Positions 1 through 5,797 of a DNA stretch of 6,367 nucleotides are shown here, in pieces. The stretch lies in NCBI GenBank assembly GCA_011056825.1, contig DSBH01000234.1, positions 1 to 6,367 on the forward strand, in the 5' to 3' direction. The DNA is from Deltaproteobacteria bacterium. GTDB lineage: Bacteria; Desulfobacterota; Syntrophia; Syntrophales; UBA2210. The notes under the pieces are model-generated. The model was not told where the DNA came from, did no database searches, and saw only the letters and a program-made list of their open reading frames with translations. A program made the translations under genes and the position numbers. How positions within the stretch are numbered: the first letter of the stretch is position 1; the number at the start of each line of letters is the position of its first letter.

Positions 1-62
1 AATGTTTTGTATTACTCCACAAAAACGCCTCTTCGATAGTATGTAATCGCGAATAACGTCAG

Positions 63-87
63 GAAACCCCCGCCAGATAAGGGTTTC
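63..87. repeat. Perfect 7-bp inverted repeat, 11-base loop
   Basis: GAAACCC at 63-69 is the exact reverse complement of GGGTTTC at 81-87. No T-run follows on either strand, so it is not a standard rho-independent terminator. It lies about 65 bases upstream of the candidate -35 of the next gene, so an operator is possible, but a chance hairpin is equally likely. Confidence 0.3.
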
Positions 88-128
88 AGAGATTAGTTGC
101 TCCTATTGGCGAAAGTCGGGTTTAAAAG

Positions 129-156
129 TTGCATTTATTGTGCTCTGTTGTAATAT
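129..156 (+). promoter_or_regulatory. Weak sigma-70-like promoter candidate for the inositol-phosphate synthase
   Basis: TAATAT at 151-156 is a good -10 candidate. The hexamer at 129-134, TTGCAT, is a poor -35 (only TTG matches) with a 16-base spacer. Transcription would begin near 163, giving a leader of about 60 bases before the GTG start at 225. That fits the choice of the GTG rather than the longer open frame. Only the -10 is persuasive. Confidence 0.35.
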
Positions 157-208
157 ACAAAGTCGCCTGTTTCTGGTTGGCTCTCATAAACTTGCACGTT
201 GAATGTTC

Positions 209-216
209 AGGAGGTG
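209..216 (+). promoter_or_regulatory. Ribosome binding site that fixes the GTG start at 225
   Basis: AGGAGGTG matches the Shine-Dalgarno sequence almost perfectly and ends 8 bases before the GTG at 225-227. The longer open frame from 129 has no such site and adds residues unlike the family. Confidence 0.8.
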
Positions 217-224
217 CTCTGCTC

Positions 225-1319
225 GTGGGTAAGATACGTATCGCTCTCGCCGGCGTCGGTAATTGCGCCAGTTCTCTTATTCAAGGAATTCATTATTATC
301 GTAACGGAATCCCGTCAGAAGCAATCGGCCTGATGCACTGGTCCATCGGCGGGTATCGTCCCGAGGATATCGAAGTAGTGGCTGCCCTCGACATTGATGC
401 GAGGAAAGTCGGTCGAGATTTGCACGAGGCCGTTTTCGCCGAACCCAACTGCACGCGTGTGTTCTTCTCGGAACTGGATCATTCGGGTGTCACGGTGCGC
501 ATGGGAAAAATTCTCGATGGTATTTCCGAACACATGAAGGATTACGAGCCCCGACGAACCTTTGTGCCCGCCGGGGAAGCCGAACCCGAGCGTGAAGACG
601 TCGTCCGGCTTCTCAAGGAAAGCGGCGCCGAGATATTATTGAACTACATGCCCGTCGGTTCCGAAGAAGCGACCAGGTTTTACGCGGAATGCGCTCTCGA
701 GGCGGGTATCGCGTTCATCAACAATATGCCGTCCTTCATCGCCAGCGACCCGCAGTGGGCTGAACGTTTCGCCGAAAAGAACATTCCCATCATCGGCGAC
801 GACGTGAAATCGCAGCTGGGCGCCACCATAACGCACCGTGTCCTGGCGGACCTGTTCAAGAAACGGGGCGTCAGGTTTGACAGGACCTATCAGCTCAATA
901 CAGGCGGGAACACTGATTTTCTCAATATGCTCAATCAGGACCGCCTTGTGTCGAAACGGGAATCGAAAACAGAGGCGGTTCAGTCCGTGACGGACCACCG
1001 CCTCTCGAAAGAGAATATTCACATTGGTCCCAGTGATTACATTCCCTGGCTGAAGGACAACAAGGTCTGCTTCATGAGAATGGAAGGAAGAATCTTCGGC
1101 GACGTTTCGATCAACCTCGAACTGCGGCTGTCAGTTGAAGATTCTCCCAACTCGGCGGGGGTGGCCATTGACTCGGTGCGATGTGTAAAACTTGCCCTTG
1201 ACAGAGGCCAGGGCGGCGTTCTTGAAGGGCCGTCGGCATATTTCTGCAAGCATCCCCTGCGGCAATACACCGATGATGAAGCCTACCGCATGACCGAGGA
1301 ATTTATCGCCGGTTCGTGA
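225..1319 (+). CDS. ino1: Myo-inositol-1-phosphate synthase, actinobacterial/archaeal type
   Basis: This cytosolic enzyme family converts D-glucose 6-phosphate to 1D-myo-inositol 3-phosphate with tightly bound NAD, the first step to inositol lipids and other inositol solutes. The 364-residue protein matches the short actinobacterial/archaeal form (Mycobacterium Ino1 is about 367). Visible signatures are the NAD-binding loop GVGNCASSLIQG (10-21), GDDVKSQLGAT (191-201), LNTGGNTDFLNM (224-235), lysines 244 and 248 just after it, and DYIPWLKDNKVCF (271-283), which together form the conserved catalytic core. The GTG start at 225 is chosen because a strong AGGAGGTG lies 8 bases upstream and the Rossmann strand begins at residue 4, as in the family. 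The gene stands alone: it converges on the thioesterase gene with 14 bases between stop codons, and no inositol lipid synthase or phosphatase is in view. The family call is firm; the fate of the inositol in this organism is unknown. Confidence 0.94.
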   Translation: MGKIRIALAGVGNCASSLIQGIHYYRNGIPSEAIGLMHWSIGGYRPEDIEVVAALDIDARKVGRDLHEAVFAEPNCTRVFFSELDHSGVTVRMGKILDGISEHMKDYEPRRTFVPAGEAEPEREDVVRLLKESGAEILLNYMPVGSEEATRFYAECALEAGIAFINNMPSFIASDPQWAERFAEKNIPIIGDDVKSQLGATITHRVLADLFKKRGVRFDRTYQLNTGGNTDFLNMLNQDRLVSKRESKTEAVQSVTDHRLSKENIHIGPSDYIPWLKDNKVCFMRMEGRIFGDVSINLELRLSVEDSPNSAGVAIDSVRCVKLALDRGQGGVLEGPSAYFCKHPLRQYTDDEAYRMTEEFIAGS

Positions 1320-1333
1320 CGCCGTCATCACCG

Positions 1334-2128
1334 TCATTGCCAGAAACTTCTCAGCCGCGATAGTTCCCGGCCCGTAGCGGTGTTTACTATGCGATGCAGG
1401 TAGACTTCCTGGTCGTCGCAATCTGTAACCCTGCATATCTGCGACGTGACGCGTTCGCCCTCAAGTGCTTCGGCTGTAAACAGGACGTCTATTTCACGGG
1501 GACTGAGACCGTTCGTACGTTCCCCGGGGATGGTGTCGAGCGCCCACTGCACGAAAACCGCGTTGTTGACGTGCCGGTTCAAGTCAAGATCATGTCGTTT
1601 AACGGGGAAAACGGTTTCGTGATCGATCCGTTCCGGGACTTCGGGTGACCTGAATGTCCAGGCGATGTCCCTGCCGCACGCCAGCGGCGGCAGGTGCCGG
1701 TCCAGTCGCAGCGGCCGCCGTGATCCCAGGTGAATGAGAATCCAGGAACTTTTCGCGCCGCCGATTGTACGACCCGATCCGTCCAGTAGTTCAAACTCCC
1801 TCAGTTCGTAAAGCCGCCGGTGGGTCTGCCGCCAGGTACGGACGTGAACCTCTTCGTTCCACGCCGGGTACCGATCTATTCGCAGGCTGTATTGATAAAG
1901 AACCCAGCCCAGGCCGGTTTCCATGAGATCTGTGGCGGACACGCCGAGCAGGCCCGCGTGATCACCCGCCGCGTCCTGCAGGTAATTGAAGACGACTCCC
2001 GGCTTGACCTTTGCGTCGGCGCCCGTTTCCGAGTACCTGACCTTATAATCCGCGGTGAACAGAACGTTCGACGTATCATCCGAACCCTTTTCCCCCTCGG
2101 CGTATAATGCCGTCGTCACGTCTCTCAT
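1334..2128 (-). CDS. Acyl-ACP thioesterase, FatA/FatB-like double hotdog
   Basis: The family hydrolyses acyl-acyl carrier protein to free fatty acid plus ACP in the cytosol, ending chain elongation. The 264-residue protein has the expected two hotdog halves, roughly residues 24-155 and 165-262. The first contains a helix-like segment (FNYLQDAAGDHA, 48-59) typical of the family. The second carries RHDLDLNRHVNNAVFVQW (178-195), matching the plant DLxxNxHVNN active-site motif; Asp182, Asn184 and His186 are the likely catalytic residues, and Glu220 may be the equivalent of the plant Glu. GTG at 2131 and ATG at 2128 are both in frame. The Shine-Dalgarno GGAGGA (2134-2139) is only 2 bases from the GTG but 5 from the ATG, so ATG is preferred. 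It is last in a probable operon, 49 bases after the AsmA-like gene. Acyl-chain preference cannot be read from the sequence. Confidence 0.9.
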   Translation of the reverse strand: MRDVTTALYAEGEKGSDDTSNVLFTADYKVRYSETGADAKVKPGVVFNYLQDAAGDHAGLLGVSATDLMETGLGWVLYQYSLRIDRYPAWNEEVHVRTWRQTHRRLYELREFELLDGSGRTIGGAKSSWILIHLGSRRPLRLDRHLPPLACGRDIAWTFRSPEVPERIDHETVFPVKRHDLDLNRHVNNAVFVQWALDTIPGERTNGLSPREIDVLFTAEALEGERVTSQICRVTDCDDQEVYLHRIVNTATGRELSRLRSFWQ

Positions 2129-2133
2129 CACGG

Positions 2134-2139
2134 TCCTCC
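2134..2139 (-). promoter_or_regulatory. Ribosome binding site of the thioesterase gene
   Basis: On the minus strand this reads GGAGGA. It lies 5 bases before the ATG at 2128 and only 2 before the adjacent GTG at 2131, which favours the ATG as the start. Confidence 0.65.
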
Positions 2140-2177
2140 GGTACGGATTGTTTCCCGATTATGGCATTCTCCCGACT

Positions 2178-2957
2178 TCACTTGAAAAGATCCCCCACGC
2201 CCTTTTTTATGTCATCCATGTTCCCCCCGGCCTCGTCAAGTATCTTGCGGCCGCTTTCTTCCAGTTCTCCGAGCTTTTTACTGAAAAGAGCCGAGTTTTT
2301 GCCCGCCGCGCGCACCGACGCGGCGTAGACCTGCTCGTATGTCTGCCGAATCGCCTCACCGGCCGTTTCACCGCCGCTTTTCTCCCCGATGCCGGTGAGA
2401 TGAAGATCGGGCAGGGGCACGGTGGCGAGTTTTTCGCCTGATGCGATGAAATCCAGGGTTCCATCCTTCAGGTAGACGTTTTTGATGATTACTTTTTTAC
2501 CCGTCTTGCCATCTCCCGGTCCGTCCTTGGCCTGTCCGTCAGCCGGTTTTTCGAAGCGCTTCGTGTAGGATTCAATATTTTTCATGATCTGCCGGTGGTT
2601 GTCTCCCTTGAGACCTTCCCAGGTGACGGCCGGGCACTCGATGACCACTTCCTTCACGATTATCACGTCTTCTAAAAGTGATGCGGGGTCCACCTCGATC
2701 CGGAAGCGTCGGACGGCAAAGGAACGGTCTGCGGTGAATCCCGGGGGATTGCCCATGGCAAGGGTATGCAGGCCGAAGGTGCCCGCAAAGGGTGAGATAT
2801 CGACGGAATCAACGGTTACGCTGACCCCCGTCGCTTCCGGCCCGACCACCTCGATGCCGGTTTCAATTATTTTGTCCATCATGATATAGACGGCGGCCAG
2901 CCCTCCGCCGACAATGATAACAAGAAGCGCAGCAACGGCAATGATTGTTTTTTTCAT
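2178..2957 (-). CDS. AsmA-like single-pass envelope protein of unknown function
   Basis: The 259-residue protein begins with a lysine pair and one hydrophobic segment (about residues 4-26), predicting an inner-membrane anchor with the rest in the periplasm. Residues 44-115 resemble the N-terminus of AsmA/DUF748-type proteins: alternating beta strands, the SPFAG turn (55-59), the NPPGF motif (70-74), then a SLLEDVIIVKEVVIECP stretch (93-109). A low-complexity, charged Gly/Asp/Lys linker (137-154) is followed by another beta portion (155-190) and a helical, lysine/glutamate-rich tail (about 196-259). AsmA-family proteins are linked to outer-membrane assembly and phospholipid transport, but full members are much longer, so function is open here. 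The ATG at 2957 has AAAGGAGGT 8 bases upstream (2966-2974); the in-frame extension to 2996 would put extra charged residues before the anchor. It is the middle gene of the leftward cluster, 60 bases after the SMP-30 gene. Confidence 0.75.
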   Translation of the reverse strand: MKKTIIAVAALLVIIVGGGLAAVYIMMDKIIETGIEVVGPEATGVSVTVDSVDISPFAGTFGLHTLAMGNPPGFTADRSFAVRRFRIEVDPASLLEDVIIVKEVVIECPAVTWEGLKGDNHRQIMKNIESYTKRFEKPADGQAKDGPGDGKTGKKVIIKNVYLKDGTLDFIASGEKLATVPLPDLHLTGIGEKSGGETAGEAIRQTYEQVYAASVRAAGKNSALFSKKLGELEESGRKILDEAGGNMDDIKKGVGDLFK

Positions 2958-2965
2958 GGCGTGAT

Positions 2966-2974
2966 ACCTCCTTT
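2966..2974 (-). promoter_or_regulatory. Strong ribosome binding site of the AsmA-like gene
   Basis: The minus strand reads AAAGGAGGT with 8 bases to the ATG at 2957. It decides this start over the upstream in-frame start at 2996. Confidence 0.75.
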
Positions 2975-2991
2975 GTTGTCTGTCTTTTATT

Positions 2992-3010
2992 GGCACGGTA
3001 TCGTGTTGCC
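2992..3010. repeat. Short imperfect dyad in the SMP-30 / AsmA-like gap
   Basis: GGCA (2992-2995) pairs with TGCC (3007-3010). Nested inside, CACG (2994-2997) pairs with CGTG (3002-3005) around GTAT. It lies in the 60 bases between two co-directional genes and has no T-run on the minus strand, so it is not a standard terminator. It could be an mRNA hairpin or a chance dyad. Confidence 0.25.
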
Positions 3011-3017
3011 TTCATCA

Positions 3018-3845
3018 TCAGGGAAATCCGGTTCCCGGGACCTCTACTTCAACCACTTCGATACGACCGCCGTCGAAAGGCCCCGCTCCGGACGTGCAGA
3101 CGAATAACGTTCGCCTGTCGGTTCCTCCGAGCATGCAGGCATAGGGTCTGGTGGAAACCTCCACGCGGTCCGTGATGACGCCGCCGGGCGCCACGCGCAC
3201 TACTTCAGCCGTTTCGGGAGACGCCACCCAGATGGCGTCGTCCCGGTCAAGGCAGATGCCGTCAGGTGTCGCGGGGGCGACATCCGCCCAGAGACGACGG
3301 TCGACGAGCGAGCCGTCTTCCTCCCTGGTAAACGCGGTCAGGCGCCTGCCGAACGTCTCGGCCACGATGAGCGTTCGGCCGTCGGGCGTGATGACCGTGC
3401 CGTTGGGGAAGGCCATGTCTTTCGCTGCCACGCGGGCCGTTCCGTCAGGTTCGACCATGATAATTTCCGCGGGTGAAAAAGGTTCGGGGATCGTCAGATC
3501 GAATCCGAAGTTTCCGATGTACGCCCGTCCCCGGTCATCGACGACCATGTCATTGAGATGGTAAGAGGCGAGATCGAATAGGTCGGCAACTTCAACCGGG
3601 CCGCCGGCATCAAGTCTGAGCAGTCGGCGGTCGATCATGGAAACCACCAGTAACCGCCCGTCGGGAAGCCACCCGAGTCCCGAGGGACTGCCGGGAACAT
3701 GAAGAACGGTGTTCAGAACGCCTGTCTCATCGACGGTCATGACCAGTCCACGGTTCATATCGGAAAACCAGAGCTGATCCTCGCGCCAGCGGGGACCTTC
3801 TGGGAACGCGAGACCTTCCGCCAGTATCGTTGTTTTCTTTCTCAT
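3018..3845 (-). CDS. SMP-30/gluconolactonase/LRE-like beta-propeller hydrolase
   Basis: The family consists of six-bladed beta-propellers that bind a divalent metal and typically open sugar lactones such as gluconolactone, though many members have other or unknown substrates. The 275-residue protein has the usual length. The family's metal-site motifs are in order: EGPRW (Glu16), HLNDMVVD (Asn98, Asp99), FPNG (Asn148) and TPDGICLD (Asp195). Repeated blade-like strands such as DGRLLVV and DGRTLIVAE run between them. No signal peptide is seen, so it is probably cytosolic. The start chosen is ATG at 3845, because homologues begin shortly before the EGP motif and a promoter candidate at 3879-3907 would start transcription near 3872, downstream of the alternative GTG at 3887. 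The Shine-Dalgarno sequence is poor (a TGGA/GGAAA stretch). It is the first gene of the leftward cluster. The family is clear; the substrate is not. Confidence 0.87.
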   Translation of the reverse strand: MRKKTTILAEGLAFPEGPRWREDQLWFSDMNRGLVMTVDETGVLNTVLHVPGSPSGLGWLPDGRLLVVSMIDRRLLRLDAGGPVEVADLFDLASYHLNDMVVDDRGRAYIGNFGFDLTIPEPFSPAEIIMVEPDGTARVAAKDMAFPNGTVITPDGRTLIVAETFGRRLTAFTREEDGSLVDRRLWADVAPATPDGICLDRDDAIWVASPETAEVVRVAPGGVITDRVEVSTRPYACMLGGTDRRTLFVCTSGAGPFDGGRIEVVEVEVPGTGFP

Positions 3846-4022
3846 TATTTTTTCCAGAAAAGCACTTTTTTTAACCCTTGTATACACGGTCAGACAGAAC
3901 GGTTCAAATAATTATTCGAGCGTTCACGGGGCGTCGGAAAGAGACCGATTCCCATGGACGAAACCGGCCTTCTGTGGTAGGGCTCAGCGCAAAATCGGGT
4001 AAGCCAGCCCGGGAGTGACAAC
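3846..4022. other. Divergent intergenic region between SMP-30 and response regulator genes
   Basis: These 177 bases separate two divergently transcribed genes. A sigma-70-like promoter for the leftward gene is visible. For the rightward regulator gene I see only its ribosome binding site (GGGAG around 4011-4015) and an AT-rich patch (3906-3916), with no convincing -35/-10 pair and no GG-N10-GC sigma-54 element. Confidence 0.55.
3879..3907 (-). promoter_or_regulatory. Sigma-70-like promoter for the SMP-30 / AsmA-like / thioesterase genes
   Basis: On the minus strand TTGAAC (3902-3907) is separated by exactly 17 bases from TATACA (3879-3884). Each hexamer matches four of six consensus positions. 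The predicted start near 3872 gives a leader of about 27 bases to the ATG at 3845 and excludes the GTG at 3887 as a start from this promoter. Confidence 0.5.
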
Positions 4023-5465
4023 GTGGGAAAGAGTGCGCAGGCGTCAATTCTCATCATTGACGACGATACCGGTTTTGCCGGCATGCTCGGGGAAATATTC
4101 GGGCAGGAAGGATTTCGGGCGGTAACCGCCGGAACCCTGAAAGACGGGATGATGCGTCTCGCAGGGGAGGATTTCGACCTGGTTCTTCTCGACGTTCGTC
4201 TCCCCGACGGGAACGGACTTGACGCGCTGCCCCGCATCAAGTCGGTCAGGTCATTCCCGGAGGTAATTATCATGACCGGATTCGGCGACGTTGGCGGCGC
4301 CAGGCTTGCCCTGAGAAACGGTGCGTGGGATTATCTGGAGAAAACGTCCGGCACGGATTCCATCCTGTTGCCGGTGATTCGGGCGCTGCAATACCGTGAA
4401 GCCCGGACGCCTTCTCCCCGGGCGGTGCTTTTTACTCGTTCGGGAATCAGGGGAAAGGGTCAACGCATAGCCGCCTGCCTGGACTTCGTGGCCCGCGTCG
4501 CTCCGACCGATGCCGCGGTACTTATCAGGGGAGAGACCGGAACCGGCAAGGAACTTTTCGCCCGCGCCATTCACGAGAACAGCCGCCGGTCAAGAGGAAA
4601 GTTCGTGGTGGTTGACTGCGCTGCCTTGTCGCCGGGCCTGGCGGGAAGCATTCTATTCGGTCATGACAGGGGAGCCTTTACGGGCGCCGACCGGGTTCAC
4701 CAGGGTCTCGTGAAGGAGGCTCACGGCGGGACGCTCTTCCTCGACGAGGTGGCCGAGCTGCCTCTCGAGATGCAGACAGTATTCCTGCGGGTGCTTCAGG
4801 AACACCGTTTCCGCTCCCTGGGCGGCAGAAACGACGAAACAAGCGATTTTCGCCTGGTGGCGGCCACCAACCGGAATCTCGAAGGCATGGAACGGGAAGG
4901 CCGTTTCAGAAGCGAGCTTCTGTTCAGGCTTGGCGCTTTGGTCCTGACCGCGCCTCCGCTCCGGGAGTGTCGCGAAGATATAGCGGAACTCTCCATGCTG
5001 CACCTCGCCAGTCTTTCCGCTCGTTACAGTGTTCCCTGCAAAGGACTCGCCCCGGATTTTCTGGAATCGCTCTTGCTCTACAACTGGCCCGGCAACGTTC
5101 GGCAGCTTTTCCACGTACTTGAAAGGGCGTTCGCTGAAGCGCTGGACGAAACGGTTCTCTTCTCGCGGGATCTGCCTCTCGAAATTCGTTTGAAGGCGCG
5201 GGAGACAAGCCAGAGGCCGCCGGACCCCGGCACGAGTGAATCATCCCCCGTTTCGGAAAAAGCGCCGGGAAACGAGCCCTTTCTACGGTTCCGGGATGCG
5301 CGTAATGAGGCCATCGCGCAGGCAGAAAGAGAGTATATCGGCAGGCTTCTTGAGGTCACCGGCGGCGATGTGAAGCGGGCCGTCGCTCTGTCGGGATTAT
5401 CCCGTTCCCAGTTGTACCGTCTCATAAAAAAATATGCGCCCGGCCGCCGTTCAGGCGGTGCATGA
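4023..5465 (+). CDS. Sigma-54-dependent response regulator, NtrC/AtoC family
   Basis: This cytosolic two-component activator has 480 residues, the normal length. The receiver (about 7-123) shows the acidic cluster Asp13-Asp14-Asp15, phosphoacceptor Asp57 in LLDVRLPDGNG, Thr85 and Lys107. The AAA+ domain (about 146-366) has Walker A GETGTGKE (170-177), an intact GAFTGA loop (217-222) that contacts sigma-54, Walker B GGTLFLDEV (235-243), likely arginine fingers Arg296 and Arg302, and WPGNVRQL (355-362). A Pro/Ser/Glu-rich linker (about 391-425) leads to a Fis-type HTH (about 433-471, GLSRSQLYRLIKKY). The GTG start has GGGAG about 7 bases upstream and places the receiver at the N-terminus. One oddity is that Lys107 is followed by Thr where most receivers have Pro. 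No histidine kinase is adjacent, so the partner must lie elsewhere. A sigma-54 promoter sits downstream before the sensor gene, its likely target. The family is certain; the signal is unknown. Confidence 0.95.
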   Translation: MGKSAQASILIIDDDTGFAGMLGEIFGQEGFRAVTAGTLKDGMMRLAGEDFDLVLLDVRLPDGNGLDALPRIKSVRSFPEVIIMTGFGDVGGARLALRNGAWDYLEKTSGTDSILLPVIRALQYREARTPSPRAVLFTRSGIRGKGQRIAACLDFVARVAPTDAAVLIRGETGTGKELFARAIHENSRRSRGKFVVVDCAALSPGLAGSILFGHDRGAFTGADRVHQGLVKEAHGGTLFLDEVAELPLEMQTVFLRVLQEHRFRSLGGRNDETSDFRLVAATNRNLEGMEREGRFRSELLFRLGALVLTAPPLRECREDIAELSMLHLASLSARYSVPCKGLAPDFLESLLLYNWPGNVRQLFHVLERAFAEALDETVLFSRDLPLEIRLKARETSQRPPDPGTSESSPVSEKAPGNEPFLRFRDARNEAIAQAEREYIGRLLEVTGGDVKRAVALSGLSRSQLYRLIKKYAPGRRSGGA

Positions 5466-5476
5466 TCCGATTGCTC

Positions 5477-5494
5477 ACGCGATTGATGTCGCGT
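5477..5494. promoter_or_regulatory. Perfect dyad, possible activator binding site (UAS)
   Basis: ACGCGATTGATGTCGCGT is a perfect 6-bp inverted repeat around a 6-base centre. It starts 12 bases after the regulator stop codon and ends 128 bases before the sigma-54 -24 element, a usual distance for an NtrC-type enhancer. Its TGTCGC half-site recurs exactly 20 bases on, in the next dyad. No T-run follows directly, so it is not itself a good terminator. The binding-site role is inferred. Confidence 0.45.
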
Positions 5495-5503
5495 CGGCCG
5501 GCA

Positions 5504-5536
5504 CAGTGTCGCAGCCGGTGCGACTGTTTTTCTCTT
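5504..5536 (+). terminator. Rho-independent terminator of the response regulator gene
   Basis: CAGTGTCGCA (5504-5513) pairs with TGCGACTG (5519-5526) through a 5-base loop and a 2-base bulge; the core GTCGCA/TGCGAC is perfect. Five T then a pyrimidine-rich run (5527-5536) follow. It lies 38 bases past the regulator stop. Its stem shares TCGC half-sites with the dyad at 5477-5494, so it may also, or instead, be an activator site. Confidence 0.65.
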
Positions 5537-5574
5537 CCGTATCACCCTTCCCGAAGAACGTGGTCAAGATAACC

Positions 5575-5603
5575 TTTTAATTATATTAAATAAATAATTT
5601 TTT
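5575..5603. promoter_or_regulatory. 29-base pure A/T stretch between dyads and sigma-54 promoter
   Basis: Every base is A or T, against a GC-rich background, and it includes the palindrome TTTAATTATATTAAA (5576-5590). It ends 18 bases before the -24 element. Such DNA between enhancer and sigma-54 promoter often bends or binds IHF, but I find no good match to the IHF consensus. A sigma-70 promoter is also possible here, though no good -35 pairs with TATATT (5582-5587). Confidence 0.4.
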
Positions 5604-5620
5604 GCTTCCCCGCGCTGGAG

Positions 5621-5636
5621 TGGAACGATGATTGCT
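5621..5636 (+). promoter_or_regulatory. Sigma-54 (RpoN) promoter for the sensor gene
   Basis: TGGAACGATGATTGCT matches the -24/-12 consensus TGGCACG-N4-TTGCW at every defined base except one (A for C in the first block). The invariant GG (5622-5623) and GC (5634-5635) are exactly 10 bases apart. The predicted start is near 5647, giving a leader of about 151 bases. It points at the Cache-domain sensor gene and lies just downstream of a gene for a GAFTGA-containing activator. Confidence 0.75.
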
Positions 5637-5661
5637 GAAGACAGGGGTGACAGGGGAGCGG

Positions 5662-5697
5662 ATTCTTCCTTGTTTTAATGGCTCGGACCGGAAGAAT
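5662..5697 (+). repeat. Perfect 8-bp inverted repeat in the sensor mRNA leader
   Basis: ATTCTTCC (5662-5669) pairs exactly with GGAAGAAT (5690-5697) across a 20-base loop. It begins about 15 bases into the predicted transcript. It is not followed by a T-run, so it is not a standard terminator. Confidence 0.4.
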
Positions 5698-5738
5698 ACA
5701 GTCCCGGTCGACGGGCCGCCGATTCCGACGAAAGCGTT

Positions 5739-5760
5739 TCCCGGACCGATTTTACCGGGA
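5739..5760 (+). repeat. GC-rich 6-bp hairpin in the sensor mRNA leader
   Basis: TCCCGG (5739-5744) pairs with CCGGGA (5755-5760) across a 10-base loop, about 26 bases before the ribosome binding site. CGGACCG at 5742-5748 repeats 5684-5690. A further small stem, CCCG (5703-5706) with CGGG (5712-5715), lies between the two larger hairpins. Confidence 0.35.
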
Positions 5761-5797
5761 CGGCGCATTCACAACTGAAAACGACAGAGGAGGAATT

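Larger units (their letters stand above)
1..224. other. Intergenic region upstream of the inositol-phosphate synthase
   Basis: No convincing gene is seen here. The three forward frames entering from the left edge all stop by about base 56, so at most the last few codons of an upstream gene could be present, and none is recognisable. The region is more AT-rich than the genes that follow. It holds a perfect 7-bp inverted repeat (63-69 with 81-87), a weak promoter candidate (129-156) and the ribosome binding site at 209-216. Confidence 0.6.
5466..5797. other. Signal-rich intergenic region between regulator and sensor genes
   Basis: This 332-base stretch has no convincing gene. In order it holds a perfect dyad (5477-5494), a terminator-like hairpin with T-run (5504-5536), 29 consecutive A/T bases (5575-5603), a near-consensus sigma-54 promoter (5621-5636) and a leader of about 150 bases with two clear inverted repeats, ending in a strong ribosome binding site (AGAGGAGGA, 5786-5794). 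Confidence 0.7.

Noticed and set aside
63..87. Inverted repeat as a terminator of a gene to the left
   Set aside because: There is no T-run on either side, and no recognisable upstream gene ends here.
129..224. N-terminal extension of the inositol synthase frame back to a TTG at 129
   Set aside because: The extra 32 residues are hydrophobic and unlike the family, no ribosome binding site precedes 129, and a candidate -10 lies inside the extension. The GTG at 225 has an ideal Shine-Dalgarno sequence.
2055..2441. Plus-strand open frame of 128 codons across the thioesterase start and the AsmA-like 3' end
   Set aside because: It is antisense to two well-supported genes, has no family resemblance, and its length is expected by chance at this GC content.
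2990..3011. Sigma-54-like string (TTGGCAC followed by TTGCC) between the SMP-30 and AsmA-like genes
   Set aside because: GG and GC are 14 bases apart (9 for the alternative GG) instead of 10, and on the plus strand it would read antisense into the SMP-30 gene.
3846..3887. Upstream GTG start at 3887 for the SMP-30 gene
   Set aside because: It lies between the -35 and -10 of the best promoter, has no ribosome binding site, and adds residues before the usual family start.
4653..5114. Minus-strand open frame of 153 codons inside the response regulator gene
   Set aside because: It lies wholly antisense to the conserved AAA+ domain and its translation has no recognisable domain.
5561..5587. Sigma-70 promoter TGGTCA / TATATT upstream of the sensor gene
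   Set aside because: The spacer is only 15 bases and the -35 is weak; the AT-rich tract alone creates the -10 match.
5628..5678. Small open frame of 16 codons (ATG 5628) with GGAG 7 bases upstream
   Set aside because: It overlaps the sigma-54 promoter core and starts upstream of the predicted transcript start, and the peptide is low in information. The promoter reading explains the sequence better.
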